A stretch of 64,000 nucleotides of DNA, taken from assembly GCA_022767125.1 (NCBI GenBank), contig JALEPZ010000026.1, forward strand, positions 1 through 64,000, in the 5' to 3' direction. Shown one piece after another: positions 31,046 to 39,416 of this stretch. Within the stretch, counting starts at the first letter, position 1; the number at the start of each line of letters is the position of its first letter. A program made the translations under genes and the position numbers. The DNA comes from Phocaeicola plebeius (GTDB lineage: Bacteria; Bacteroidota; Bacteroidia; Bacteroidales; Bacteroidaceae). Under the pieces are notes generated by a model. The model was not told where the DNA came from. It saw only the letters and a list, made by a program, of their open reading frames with translations, and made no database searches.

Positions 31046-32053
31046 ATGAAATACATAACCATCATCGATATTGCCCGCGAACTGGGCATTTCCAAATCTA
31101 CCGTGTCGAGGGCACTGGCGGGCGATACCCACAATGTGAAGGAGGAAACCATGCGCCGCATCGTGGAGACGGCAGAGCGGATGGGCTACCAGCGGAACGA
31201 GGTGGCCGTCAACCTCCGCAAGCAGAACACCCGGACCATCGGCATCGTCATCCCCGAAGTGGTGACCTCGTTTTTCATGAATTTCATCGAGCAGGCACAG
31301 AAGGAACTGCGCCAGGTGGGCTACCGGGTGGTGATTGCTATCTCCAACGAGGACCCGGAGCAGGAACGGGAGAACCTCCTGATGCTGGAGCAGTGCAGGG
31401 TGGAAGGCATCCTGATGAGCGTCTGTCACAAGGACCGGAACCTCGACCTGTACCGGAAAGTCATCCGCCGGGGCATCCCCATCGTGTTCTTCGACCGTAC
31501 GGTGGAGGGAGTCGAGGCCTCGCAGGTGTGGATGGACGATTACATCATGGCGTTCTTTCTGGTGGAAGCGTTGATCCGGAAAGGGCATCGCCGCATTCTG
31601 CACCTGGCAGGTCCGGCCTACGTGCGCAACGGGGCGGCCCGCAGCCAGGGCTACCGCGATGCGCTGGAGAAGTTCGGCATTCCGTACGACAGCCGCTATG
31701 TCGCCTATGGCGGTCTGAATGCCGACGAGGGCGGAAAGGCCATGGAGGATTTCCTGGCGAAGGGACTGGAGTTTGACGCGGTGTTCGGCTTTACGGAAAC
31801 GGCGACGCTGGGAGCGAAAAGCACCCTGCAGAAGTTCGGCTACCGCATTCCGGAGGAAGTGTCGGTGAGCTGTATCTCCGGGACGGCCCTGTGTACGCTG
31901 GTCCATCCCACCGTCACGGCAGTCGAACAGCCGGTCCACGAGATGGCGCAGACGGCCTGCCGCCTGCTGGTGGCAGGTATCGAGCAGCCTTCGGCCCCGA
32001 AAGAGGAAGTCGTCCTGCGGGGCGAACTGGTGTTCCGTTCGTCCACCCGATGA
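31046..32053 (+). CDS. LacI-family transcriptional regulator
   Basis: The 335-residue protein starts with a LacI helix-turn-helix (ITIIDIARELGISKSTVSRAL) and hinge region, followed by a type-1 periplasmic-binding fold (TIGIVIPEVVTSFFMNFIEQAQ, GIPIVFFDRTVEG, VSCISGTALCTLVHPTVTAVEQP). It probably binds a sugar and represses or activates the divergent GPH symporter/dehydrogenase cluster, and itself, through the repeats at 30961-31003. A degenerate copy of its C-terminal coding segment follows the stop codon. Confidence 0.92.
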   Translation: MKYITIIDIARELGISKSTVSRALAGDTHNVKEETMRRIVETAERMGYQRNEVAVNLRKQNTRTIGIVIPEVVTSFFMNFIEQAQKELRQVGYRVVIAISNEDPEQERENLLMLEQCRVEGILMSVCHKDRNLDLYRKVIRRGIPIVFFDRTVEGVEASQVWMDDYIMAFFLVEALIRKGHRRILHLAGPAYVRNGAARSQGYRDALEKFGIPYDSRYVAYGGLNADEGGKAMEDFLAKGLEFDAVFGFTETATLGAKSTLQKFGYRIPEEVSVSCISGTALCTLVHPTVTAVEQPVHEMAQTACRLLVAGIEQPSAPKEEVVLRGELVFRSSTR

Positions 32054-32086
32054 GGAGGATGACCGGGAGAAGTATCTATCGTGCAG

Positions 32087-32134
32087 CCACCATCACGGCA
32101 GTCGAGCAGCCGGTACGCGAGATGGTGCAGACTG
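32087..32134 (+). pseudogene. Remnant of a second LacI-family gene
   Basis: These 48 bases match 31908-31955 inside the LacI gene with six differences and, in frame, encode TAVEQPVREMVQT, the conserved C-terminal LacI motif. The flanks do not match, so it looks like a leftover piece of a paralogue or a local duplication that has decayed. Confidence 0.55.
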
Positions 32135-32152
32135 ATGAGGCGGAGAAGTACC

Positions 32153-33022
32153 TCACCCGGGGAAGGAAAGGAGGAAGGTGACCGGGTAGCCGCAGACAGG
32201 TGTGTCTGCCAGCCGCAGTTGTCCGCCCAGGGTCACCATTAGCTGGCGGGAGAGGGACAGGCCGATGCCGGAGCCGGTACGCTTGGTCGTGAAGAAAGGG
32301 ATGAAGATTTCCCGTGCCGTTTCGGCAGGAATGGGCGCACCGTTGTTGCTGACCCGCAGACCGTCGTCACAGCGGAGATCGACCTCGGTGGCTCCGGCCT
32401 CCAACGCGTTCTTCAAGAGATTGATCAGCACCTGCCGCAACATTCCAGGGTCGGTGGTCAGGGTCAGGTGCGAGGGCACGTCGATGTGCCATTGCAGGGA
32501 CGGATAGAGGGCCTTGATGCGGTCGATGAACGGCAGCAGCGGCACCTCTTCGGGCACCGGCTCCTGCAGCTGGGTCAGCTTGCGGTAGCTGTCGATGAAG
32601 GCAGACAGGCCCGTGCTGGTTTCGTAGATGGCGCGGATGCCTTCCTCGTAGGGCGTTCCTTGCAGGTCGGGTTGTTGGAGGTAGGCCTGGCTGATGCTGA
32701 TGATGGGCGTGGTGGCGTTCATGATTTCGTGGGTCAGCACGCGCGTCAGCTTTTGCCAGGACTCCACCTCGTTTTGCGCCACTAACGTGCCGATTTCCTT
32801 GCTCAGTTCGTTCAGCGTCTGCTGCAGGGCCCGTTCGGCGGAGAACAGTCCCTTGACAGGCAGCTGGAAGGTGAAGTCGCGGTTGCGGATGGCTTCGCGC
32901 ATCAGGTGCACCCGGAGGTGCAGGAGCCGCAGGTGGCGGTAGTAGCCGGCTGCCGACAGGAGTCCTGTCAGCAGTGCCGTAGCGGTGACAATGAACAGGA
33001 GGGATTCGTTCATGACGCTCAT
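32153..33022 (-). CDS. Membrane-anchored sensor histidine kinase (NtrB-like)
   Basis: The start at 33022 overlaps the response-regulator stop codon (ATGA). The 289-residue protein has one N-terminal membrane helix (LLFIVTATALLTGLLSAAG), a short linker, a phospho-acceptor helix with LTHEIMNATTPI, and an ATPase domain with NLLKNALEAG and GSGIGLSLSRQL. There is almost no extracytoplasmic region, so the signal is probably sensed in or at the membrane or through a partner such as the neighbouring FtsX permease. The ORF track extends 97 residues upstream into the regulator gene in another frame and is rejected. Confidence 0.85.
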   Translation of the reverse strand: MSVMNESLLFIVTATALLTGLLSAAGYYRHLRLLHLRVHLMREAIRNRDFTFQLPVKGLFSAERALQQTLNELSKEIGTLVAQNEVESWQKLTRVLTHEIMNATTPIISISQAYLQQPDLQGTPYEEGIRAIYETSTGLSAFIDSYRKLTQLQEPVPEEVPLLPFIDRIKALYPSLQWHIDVPSHLTLTTDPGMLRQVLINLLKNALEAGATEVDLRCDDGLRVSNNGAPIPAETAREIFIPFFTTKRTGSGIGLSLSRQLMVTLGGQLRLADTPVCGYPVTFLLSFPG

Positions 33023-33543
33023 TGTTTGTTCAGTTTGGCGTACAAGGTCTGCCGGGTAATGCCCAGCAGTTCGGCGGCCCGGCTGCGGTTGCCGTGGCAC
33101 TTCTCCACCACTTTGCGCACGTGGGCGGTCTCCACCTGTTCTAAGGGAACAATCTCTCGGCTGGCATCCACGGCATCCTTCAGCGTGCGGATCAGTTCGT
33201 CGTTGTCCCAGGGCTTGGTCACGAAATCTGCAGCTCCGTTTTTCAGCCCCTTTACCGCCAGTTTCACGTCGGCATACGCCGTCACCAGCACCACGGGGAT
33301 GTCGGGGTGCCATTTGTGGAGGGTGCGGAGCCAGAACAGCCCCTCTTCGCCCGAGTTGACCCCCAGCGAGAAGTTCATGTCGAGCAGGATCACCTCCACC
33401 GCCTCCTGCTGGAGGGTAGCCAGAAGGCGGTCGGGATCGGACAGGGTGATGACCTGCCCGAACGTGTCGCCGAGACAGATCTTGGCAGCCGTCAGCAGGG
33501 CAGGATTGTCATCGACGACCAGAATAGTACCGTATGTTGCCAT
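33019..33543 (-). CDS. Response regulator with Fis-type HTH and no AAA domain
   Basis: The 174-residue protein has a receiver (ILVVDDNPALL, LLDMNF with the phospho-Asp, VTAYAD, TKPWDNDEL) joined by a short linker to a Fis-like HTH (RSRAAELLGITRQTLYAKLNKQ). It resembles an NtrC protein lacking the sigma-54 AAA domain, as in PrrA/RegA-type regulators, so it likely works with the vegetative sigma factor. ATG 33543 is preferred to the TTG at 33570. It is co-transcribed with the kinase and divergent from the ABC/FtsX genes; a palindromic site between them is the probable target. Confidence 0.85.
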   Translation of the reverse strand: MATYGTILVVDDNPALLTAAKICLGDTFGQVITLSDPDRLLATLQQEAVEVILLDMNFSLGVNSGEEGLFWLRTLHKWHPDIPVVLVTAYADVKLAVKGLKNGAADFVTKPWDNDELIRTLKDAVDASREIVPLEQVETAHVRKVVEKCHGNRSRAAELLGITRQTLYAKLNKQ

Positions 33544-33614
33544 AGTCTTTTTCGGATAGATGGATTTCAAGGGCGAAAGTAGTGAAAGATTTCCAGTCGG
33601 TCAAGCCGGAGGAA

Positions 33615-33664
33615 CCGATTGTATGAAAATCATCCGCCTTTCTGTATGATTTTCATACAATCGG
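33615..33664. promoter_or_regulatory. Paired dyad operator between the two-component and ABC/FtsX operons
   Basis: Perfect 19-bp inverted arms (33615-33633 and 33646-33664) enclose 12 bp. Within the right arm is TGTATGATTTTCATACA (33643-33659), a perfect 7-3-7 dyad. The left arm holds TGTATGAAAATCAT, a full half-site plus a partial one, 23 bp away. Such sites suit a dimeric Fis-HTH regulator, and the position is upstream of both promoters. Confidence 0.7.
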
Positions 33665-33708
33665 CCGCCGGGAGCCTGCCCACGCATTGCCCTTTTGTGC
33701 CTTTGCCT

Positions 33709-33716
33709 TACCTTTG
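33709..33716 (+). promoter_or_regulatory. -33/-7 promoter of the ABC/FtsX operon
   Basis: TACCTTTG matches TAnnTTTG, with TTG at 33687-33689 giving a 19-bp spacer. The ATG is at 33746. The paired operator ends about 22 bp before the -33 element, an activator-like position. Confidence 0.7.
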
Positions 33717-33745
33717 CCGCCGTAGAAACAAAACCAACAGTACAA

Positions 33746-34432
33746 ATGATACGCATAGAGAATCTGACGAAAATCTTCCGTACGGAGGAAGTGGAGACCA
33801 TCGCCCTGAACGGTGTCAGCCTTCAGGTAGCGGAAGGCGAGTTTGTCGCCATCATGGGACCATCGGGGTGTGGCAAATCGACCCTGCTGGGCATTCTCGG
33901 CCTGCTGGACTCGCCCACCAGCGGCCGTTATTGGCTCGACGGCAGGGAGGTGGGGCAGCTGAAGGAGAACGACCGTACCCTGTTCCGCCGGGGACGCATC
34001 GGCTTCGTGTTCCAGAACTTCAACCTGATTGACGAACTGACGGTGGAGGAGAATGTCGATCTGCAGCTGAAGTACCTCGGCATCTCCAAGGACGAACGCC
34101 GGCGGCGGGTGCTGGAGGTGCTGCGCAAGGTCAGCCTGAGCCAGCGGGCACGGCATTTTCCTCCCCAGTTGTCGGGGGGCCAGCAGCAGCGCGTCGCCAT
34201 TGCCCGTGCCGTAGTGGGCAGGCCGAAGCTGATACTGGCCGACGAGCCGACGGGCAACCTCGACTCGAAGAACGGGCTGGAGGTGATGGACCTGCTGTCG
34301 CGCCTCAATGCCGAGGGCACCACCATCGTCATGGTGACCCACTCCCTGCACGATGCCTCCCGGGCACACCGCATCGTCCACCTGTTCGACGGACAGGTGG
34401 TGACGGACGAACCACATGTTGAACGATACTAA
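33746..34432 (+). CDS. ABC transporter ATP-binding protein (LolD/MacB type)
   Basis: The 228-residue ATPase has Walker A GPSGCGKST, signature LSGGQQQRVAIARA, Walker B LILADEPTGNLDS and a switch histidine in MVTHSL. This is the MacB/LolD/FtsE subgroup, which partners with FtsX-type permeases. The start at 33746 follows a good promoter; the ORF track runs 17 codons further upstream. The permease gene begins 16 bp later. Confidence 0.92.
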   Translation: MIRIENLTKIFRTEEVETIALNGVSLQVAEGEFVAIMGPSGCGKSTLLGILGLLDSPTSGRYWLDGREVGQLKENDRTLFRRGRIGFVFQNFNLIDELTVEENVDLQLKYLGISKDERRRRVLEVLRKVSLSQRARHFPPQLSGGQQQRVAIARAVVGRPKLILADEPTGNLDSKNGLEVMDLLSRLNAEGTTIVMVTHSLHDASRAHRIVHLFDGQVVTDEPHVERY

Positions 34433-34448
34433 AAAAACAGCTTGAACC

Positions 34449-36821
34449 ATGAAAAGTTATTTCCGCTTTCTGTCGCGCAATCCGCTCTATACCTTTATTA
34501 ATGTCGCCGGACTGGCCGTGTCGCTGATGTTCGTCCTGCTCATCGGCGACTATGCCTGGCGGCAGCTCAGCATCGACCGCTGGCACCGCTATGCCGACCG
34601 CACCTACCTGCTCGCTTCGCAGTCCAACACATACTCCTGGTTAGATGCCAGCCACGGCATGGGGAAGATGTTCCCCGAAATCGAACAGACGTGCTGCCTG
34701 CAGGGACAGGCCGGGAAAATCAAGGCCGGCATCCGCGAGTTTGTGGACAACGATTCGCCGTGCCTGCTGCTGGCAGACTCCACCTTCCTCGATATGTTCG
34801 ACTTCGAACTGCTGGAGGGCGACCGCCGTACGGCGCTCAATGCGCCCGACAAGTGCCTGATTACGGAAACCCTGGCGCGGGACTTGTTCCCCGACCAGTC
34901 GCCGGTGGGGCAGTCGCTCCAGGTGGTGGGCAATCAGTCGGTGTATATGGGCGAATCCACCCTCGATTCCACGCTGGTCTATACGGTGACGGGGGTGCTG
35001 CGCGATTTCGACCGTACCGTCCTGCCCAACGGCCTGAAGTTAGTGGCGAGCATGAGCCGATATCCGCAGCTGATGGGCTACCAGATGAGCAACAACAGCT
35101 TAGCTTATGGCTCCAGCGGGCCGATGCAGACTTACTACCGCTTGGTGCCGGGGGCTTCCCCCACCGTCAGGCAGCAGGAGATGCTGGCCTACCTGCAGCA
35201 GCAGGTGCCCATCCTGGAGCTGGCGGGCGTGAAAGAGGTGCAGCTGATTCCGTTGACCGACTTGCTGTTTGCTCCGCAGAATGAGGGGCTCGGCATGCAG
35301 AAAGGCGACCGCCGTCAGCTGTTTATCCTGCTCTCTGCCATGGTGGCGATTCTGTTCTTCGCCGTCAGCAACTACATCAACCTCACCGTGGCGAATACGG
35401 GATTCCGCGCGAAGGAGGTGGCCACCTGCCGGCTGCTGGGCAGCACCACCCGCGAGGTCGGCATCCGCTTCATCCGCGAATCGACCTTCTTAGTGCTGGT
35501 CTCCTTCTGCTTAGGACTGCTGCTGGCCCTGGCGTTCCAGAACGACCTGCAGACCCTGTTCCGGGGGAAGATGGCCTTGCAGGACGATGTCAGCGTAGGG
35601 TCGGTGGCGGTGTCGGCGGCCTTTGTGCTGGCCCTGGGCATCGTGTCGGGTATTGTCCCCAGCCTGCAGATGGCGCGGTTCAATCCCATGGACATCGCGA
35701 AGGGCACCTTCCGTTTCCGCTCCAAGATGGTGCTGGGCCGCATCTTCCTCTCCCTGCAGAGCATCATCACGTTCGTCATGCTGATGGCGGCGCTGGTCAT
35801 CTTCGTGCAGATCCGCCACTTGGTGTCGGCTCCGCTGGGCTATCACACGCAGAACATCTTCCAGGTACGTGCCGACAACGGCGATGTGCTGGGCGACCGG
35901 CTGAAAAGCCTGCCCTTCGTGAAACAGATAGGCTGTACGGGCGGATCGGGGCTGTCGGGCCATACTAACTCAATGATGACCCGGAAGGATGTCGCCGGAC
36001 AGGCGCATGTCTTCTTCCTGATGGACCTGGACTCCACCGCCATCGACATCTACGGACTCCAGCTGCTGTCCGACCGGGGCATCGGGACCTCCGAAGAAGC
36101 CTGGTACCTGAACGAGGCGGCGGTGCGCTGCATGAAGATGACGATGGACGATACGGAGATTCACTGGGGCGACGGGACGACGGAACCGGTGGCCGGTGTC
36201 TTCCGGGACTTCCACAAGAACCATATCCTCGACGACTACCAGCCCTTCCTGATCCGGATCCGGAATACGGCGAATTTCAAGCATCCAGACTACCTGGTGC
36301 TGACCGACGGGTCTGGCGATGCCTACCGGCAGCTGCGGCAGGCGGTGGTGGAGGCCGACGGCACGGACGAGTCTATCGACTACAAGGTATGTTCGGTCGA
36401 GGAGAACATTGCCAAGGAGTTTGCCGACACGGAGAACATCCTGCACATCATCCTGCTGTTTGCTGTCATGGCCGTGCTGATTTCCGCCATGGGATTCGTC
36501 GGGATGTCGCTCTTCTTCATCCGCCAGCGCAAGAAGGAAATCGGCATCCGGAAGATACTGGGCAGCAGCAGCCGTGAGGTCATCGTCCGCATGCTCCGCC
36601 TGTTCTGTTCGCCCGTCCTCCTGTCGTTCGTGGTGTCGGTCCCGCTCTCGGTGTGGCTGCTCGGCAGCTGGCTGCAGAACTTCAGTTACCGCATCTCCCT
36701 GCATCCCTGGATGTTTCTTGCCGTCGGCGCGGTGCTCCTGGCCATGGCCGTCGTCTCCGTCTTTTTCCAGCTCTGGCAGGCGGTGCACACCAATCCGGTG
36801 GAAAGCGTTAAGGTGGAATAG
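34449..36821 (+). CDS. FtsX/MacB-type ABC transporter permease
   Basis: The 790-residue inner-membrane protein starts with the Bacteroidetes-type N terminus (NPLYTFINVAGLAVSLMFVLL). A periplasmic MacB-like domain follows (about 45-270), then a first FtsX block with about three helices (about 285-450), a second periplasmic domain, and a final FtsX block (about 660-790; FIRQRKKEIGIRKILG). MacB-type transporters do not carry substrate across the inner membrane but transmit force to the periplasm, for efflux or envelope signalling. It forms a pair with the upstream ATPase; no membrane-fusion or TolC gene is nearby. Confidence 0.88.
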   Translation: MKSYFRFLSRNPLYTFINVAGLAVSLMFVLLIGDYAWRQLSIDRWHRYADRTYLLASQSNTYSWLDASHGMGKMFPEIEQTCCLQGQAGKIKAGIREFVDNDSPCLLLADSTFLDMFDFELLEGDRRTALNAPDKCLITETLARDLFPDQSPVGQSLQVVGNQSVYMGESTLDSTLVYTVTGVLRDFDRTVLPNGLKLVASMSRYPQLMGYQMSNNSLAYGSSGPMQTYYRLVPGASPTVRQQEMLAYLQQQVPILELAGVKEVQLIPLTDLLFAPQNEGLGMQKGDRRQLFILLSAMVAILFFAVSNYINLTVANTGFRAKEVATCRLLGSTTREVGIRFIRESTFLVLVSFCLGLLLALAFQNDLQTLFRGKMALQDDVSVGSVAVSAAFVLALGIVSGIVPSLQMARFNPMDIAKGTFRFRSKMVLGRIFLSLQSIITFVMLMAALVIFVQIRHLVSAPLGYHTQNIFQVRADNGDVLGDRLKSLPFVKQIGCTGGSGLSGHTNSMMTRKDVAGQAHVFFLMDLDSTAIDIYGLQLLSDRGIGTSEEAWYLNEAAVRCMKMTMDDTEIHWGDGTTEPVAGVFRDFHKNHILDDYQPFLIRIRNTANFKHPDYLVLTDGSGDAYRQLRQAVVEADGTDESIDYKVCSVEENIAKEFADTENILHIILLFAVMAVLISAMGFVGMSLFFIRQRKKEIGIRKILGSSSREVIVRMLRLFCSPVLLSFVVSVPLSVWLLGSWLQNFSYRISLHPWMFLAVGAVLLAMAVVSVFFQLWQAVHTNPVESVKVE

Positions 36822-36868
36822 GGAAGCGGATATTGCAGGAAGTGCTTGGCGGATGATGAAGATAGTTG

Positions 36869-36876
36869 TATCTTTG
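36869..36876 (+). promoter_or_regulatory. -33/-7 promoter of the ACT/PFL operon
   Basis: TATCTTTG matches TAnnTTTG, with TTG at 36846-36848 giving a 20-bp spacer. The ATG is at 36919. Confidence 0.7.
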
Positions 36877-36918
36877 CACCCGCAAATTTCTAAATTCTTA
36901 TCAAAAGAGAATACAACG

Positions 36919-37191
36919 ATGAACAGAACGATTATTACAGTAGTAGGTAAGGACACCATCGGCATCATTGCCAAAGTGTGTGTGTATCTGGCAGAACACC
37001 AGGTAAATATCCTCGACATTTCGCAGACCATTGTGCAGGAGTACTTCAACATGATGATGATTGTAGACATGGCGAAGCTGGAGATTCCTTTCGAACAGGC
37101 AGCCGCCGAACTTTCGGAACTGGGACAGGGCATGGGCGTACAGGTGAAATGCCAGCGCGAGGAGATTTTCGACATGATGCACCGTATTTAA
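36919..37191 (+). CDS. ACT-domain protein (UPF0237 type)
   Basis: This 90-residue protein is a single ACT domain (TIITVVGKDTIGIIAKVCVYLAEH, then ILDISQTIVQEYFNMMMIVD), similar to the GcvR-related UPF0237 group. ACT domains bind amino acids or other small ligands. It is placed 12 bp before the PFL/DUF711 gene, a pairing conserved in many bacteria and archaea, so the two probably act together. The exact role is unknown. Confidence 0.88.
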   Translation: MNRTIITVVGKDTIGIIAKVCVYLAEHQVNILDISQTIVQEYFNMMMIVDMAKLEIPFEQAAAELSELGQGMGVQVKCQREEIFDMMHRI

Positions 37192-37203
37192 GGAAGAAAG
37201 CGT

Positions 37204-38568
37204 ATGATCAACATATCGGAAGTCATCGAAACCAACCAGATGATCGAGCAGGAGAACCTCGATGTGCGTACCATCACCATGGGCATCAACCTGCTGGATT
37301 GTGCAGACAGCCGGCTCGACGTGCTCTGCCAGAACATCTACGACAAGATTACCCGCCTCGCCAAGGACCTGGTGCAGACGGGAGAAGAGATTTCAAAGGA
37401 ATTCGGCATTCCCATCGTGAACAAGCGGATTTCCGTGACTCCCATCGCACTGGTGGGCGGAAGTGCCTGCCGCACGTCGGACGACTATGTCACCATCGCC
37501 AAGACGCTCGACCGTGCCGCCCGCGCAATGGGGGTCAACTTCCTCGGCGGCTATTCGGCCATCGTATCGAAGGGGATGAGCCGTAGCGACGAGCTGCTCA
37601 TCCGTTCCATCCCCCGGGCATTGGCCGAAACAGACTTCATCTGCAGCTCGGTCAATGTGGGCTCTACCAAGACCGGCATCAACATGGATGCCGTCCGTCT
37701 GATGGGCGACATCGTGAAGGAGACGGCAGAGCGCACGAAGGAACGGATGTCGCTGGGCTGCGCCAAGTTAGTGGTGCTCTGCAATGCCCCCGACGATAAC
37801 CCCTTCATGGCTGGTGCCTTCCACGGCGTGTCCGAAGCCGATGCCGTGGTGAGCGTCGGTGTCAGCGGACCGGGCGTGGTGAAGTACGCCTTGGAGCAAG
37901 TGCGAGGCAAGAATTTCGAAGTCTTGTGCGAGACCGTCAAGCGCACCGCGTTCAAGATTACCCGCGTCGGCCAGTTAGTGGCCAAGGAAGCCTCCCGCCG
38001 GTTGGGGGTTCCCTTCGGCATCATCGACCTTTCGCTGGCTCCCACACCGGCGGTAGGCGACAGTGTGGCGGAAATCCTGCAGGAGATTGGACTGGAGCAT
38101 CCGGGTGCACCGGGCACCACGGCCGCCCTTGCCCTGCTAAACGACCAGGTGAAGAAAGGCGGAATCATGGCTTCCTCTTATGTGGGCGGCCTGAGCGGCG
38201 CGTTCATCCCGGTCAGCGAAGACCAGGGCATGATCGATGCCGTAGAGGCAGGTGCCCTGACCATCGAGAAACTGGAGGCGATGACCTGTGTCTGCTCCGT
38301 GGGCCTGGACATGATTGCCATTCCCGGCTCCACTTCGGCCGCCACCATTGCCGGCATCATTGCCGACGAGGCCGCCATCGGCATGGTGAACCAGAAGACC
38401 ACGGCGGTGCGTGTGATTCCGGCCGTAGGCAAGGAAGTGGGCGACCGCGTAGAGTTCGGCGGACTGCTGGGCTATGCTCCCATTATGCCTGTCAGCCCCT
38501 TCGGCTGCGATGCCTTCGTGAACCGTGGCGGACGCATTCCTGCTCCGATCCACAGCTTCAAGAACTGA
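37204..38568 (+). CDS. PFL family protein (DUF711/UPF0210)
   Basis: The 454-residue protein fits the DUF711 family, which is distantly related to pyruvate formate-lyase in fold but has no proven reaction. Seen here: an N-terminal segment [14 protein letters not shown], Gly-rich stretches ([27 protein letters not shown]) and a C-terminal [20 protein letters not shown]. Length is typical. It is translated right after the ACT protein, which may be its regulatory partner. No membrane segments or signal peptide are seen. Confidence 0.88.
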   Translation: MINISEVIETNQMIEQENLDVRTITMGINLLDCADSRLDVLCQNIYDKITRLAKDLVQTGEEISKEFGIPIVNKRISVTPIALVGGSACRTSDDYVTIAKTLDRAARAMGVNFLGGYSAIVSKGMSRSDELLIRSIPRALAETDFICSSVNVGSTKTGINMDAVRLMGDIVKETAERTKERMSLGCAKLVVLCNAPDDNPFMAGAFHGVSEADAVVSVGVSGPGVVKYALEQVRGKNFEVLCETVKRTAFKITRVGQLVAKEASRRLGVPFGIIDLSLAPTPAVGDSVAEILQEIGLEHPGAPGTTAALALLNDQVKKGGIMASSYVGGLSGAFIPVSEDQGMIDAVEAGALTIEKLEAMTCVCSVGLDMIAIPGSTSAATIAGIIADEAAIGMVNQKTTAVRVIPAVGKEVGDRVEFGGLLGYAPIMPVSPFGCDAFVNRGGRIPAPIHSFKN

Positions 38569-38612
38569 CGGAATTACTTTCCCAAAGAACAGACGGAAAC
38601 TTTCCCCATAAA

Positions 38613-38660
38613 AAAACAGGGAGACGCGAATTTCTTCGTTGCGCCTCCCTGTTTCTGTTT
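38613..38660. terminator. Bidirectional terminator after the PFL gene
   Basis: AAACAGGGAG-CGC on the left pairs with GCG-CTCCCTGTTT on the right across a short loop. The T-run is best on the minus strand (CCCTGTTTTTTTATGG), so it would end a leftward transcript from 38.88 kb as well as the PFL transcript. Confidence 0.75.
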
Positions 38661-38758
38661 ACGTTTTTCGTCAAAGTCGGCAGACCTCGACAAAACAATT
38701 ATTCACTCTATCACTTATGTCCGTAGGGTCTCTTACGGGAACATTCCTGTGGAATGTG

Positions 38759-38845
38759 TCAGAACTGCAACCCTCTGCTGTTGAGTTCGTTTTCTCCCAT
38801 TCTTGCCAGTCCTCTCAAGAGGACATTCATAATCTTCTTCTTCAT
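38759..38845 (-). CDS. Possible 28-codon small protein gene
   Basis: This ORF is too short for the ORF track. On the minus strand it reads MKKKIMNVLLRGLARMGENELNSRGLQF and stops. It is preceded by an exact -7 box (TACATTTG, 38884-38877) about 32 bp upstream and followed by two hairpins (ACATTCC-tgt-GGAATGT at 38741-38757, and CCGTA/TACGG) and the strong minus-strand terminator at 38.61-38.66 kb. The basic N terminus and Leu-rich start are plausible for a small peptide, but this may equally be a structured noncoding RNA of about 260 nt. I do not recognise the sequence. Confidence 0.4.
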   Translation of the reverse strand: MKKKIMNVLLRGLARMGENELNSRGLQF

Positions 38846-38876
38846 GTTTAGTTATCCTGTTTTTTGTTTGACGCTG

Positions 38877-38884
38877 CAAATGTA
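38877..38884 (-). promoter_or_regulatory. -7 promoter box for the small transcript
   Basis: The minus strand reads TACATTTG, an exact TAnnTTTG match. No clear -33 TTG is seen at the usual distance. Confidence 0.5.
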
Positions 38885-39049
38885 GGGGGATTCTCCTTCC
38901 GTTGTTATCCGTCGGAGCTGGTTTTTCAAGAATGGAGGCACTTTCTTGATTCACGTCAAGCGGGTTCGATAACCACAAAGGATATCTATTCTTCAAAGCA
39001 GGGGTCTGGATGGTAACGACATCGATAATGCTATAGACATTGTTTTCAA

Positions 39050-39335
39050 TCAAATCGAACGAAGGGAGGGAACATTGACAAGGATATATGACAACATCGC
39101 AAGCAATAGAATTCGTTTGCTCTCTCTTCGAACTCTCACCATGACAAGATCATTGACTCCATGGGATTCCCTTATGGAATTGTTCTTCTGAGTCTTTTTC
39201 TTCATGTATCTTCGATTCAAAGAGAATGTTTCGCGGGACAAAATGGGACAAAAACGTGCTAAAAAACAGCAAAATTTGGCTGGTACAGATGTCGTTGATG
39301 ATGACTCGACAGTGGTCGTTGGTAATCTTGCTCAT
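39050..39335 (-). other. Overlapping small ORFs downstream of a predicted promoter
   Basis: Two minus-strand ORFs overlap in different frames: one of 61 codons starting MSKITNDHCRVIINDICTSQ (39335-39150), and one of 51 codons starting MKKKTQKNNSIRESHGV (39205-39050). An exact -7 box (TAACTTTG, 39424-39417) lies about 80 bp before the first. Base composition is AT-richer than neighbouring genes. Neither product is recognisable. They may be decayed fragments of one gene split by a frameshift, or chance ORFs. Confidence 0.25.
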
Positions 39336-39416
39336 AGTGTGTGGTTTTAATGGTGAATACTCAGTTTTGTTGTGCCGAGGATGGGGGGGCCGGACCCATC
39401 TTCCCGTTCACAGGAG

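Noticed and set aside
33023-33313. Extended N terminus of the histidine kinase
   Set aside because: It reads through the response-regulator gene in another frame; the ATGA overlap at 33022 is the natural start.
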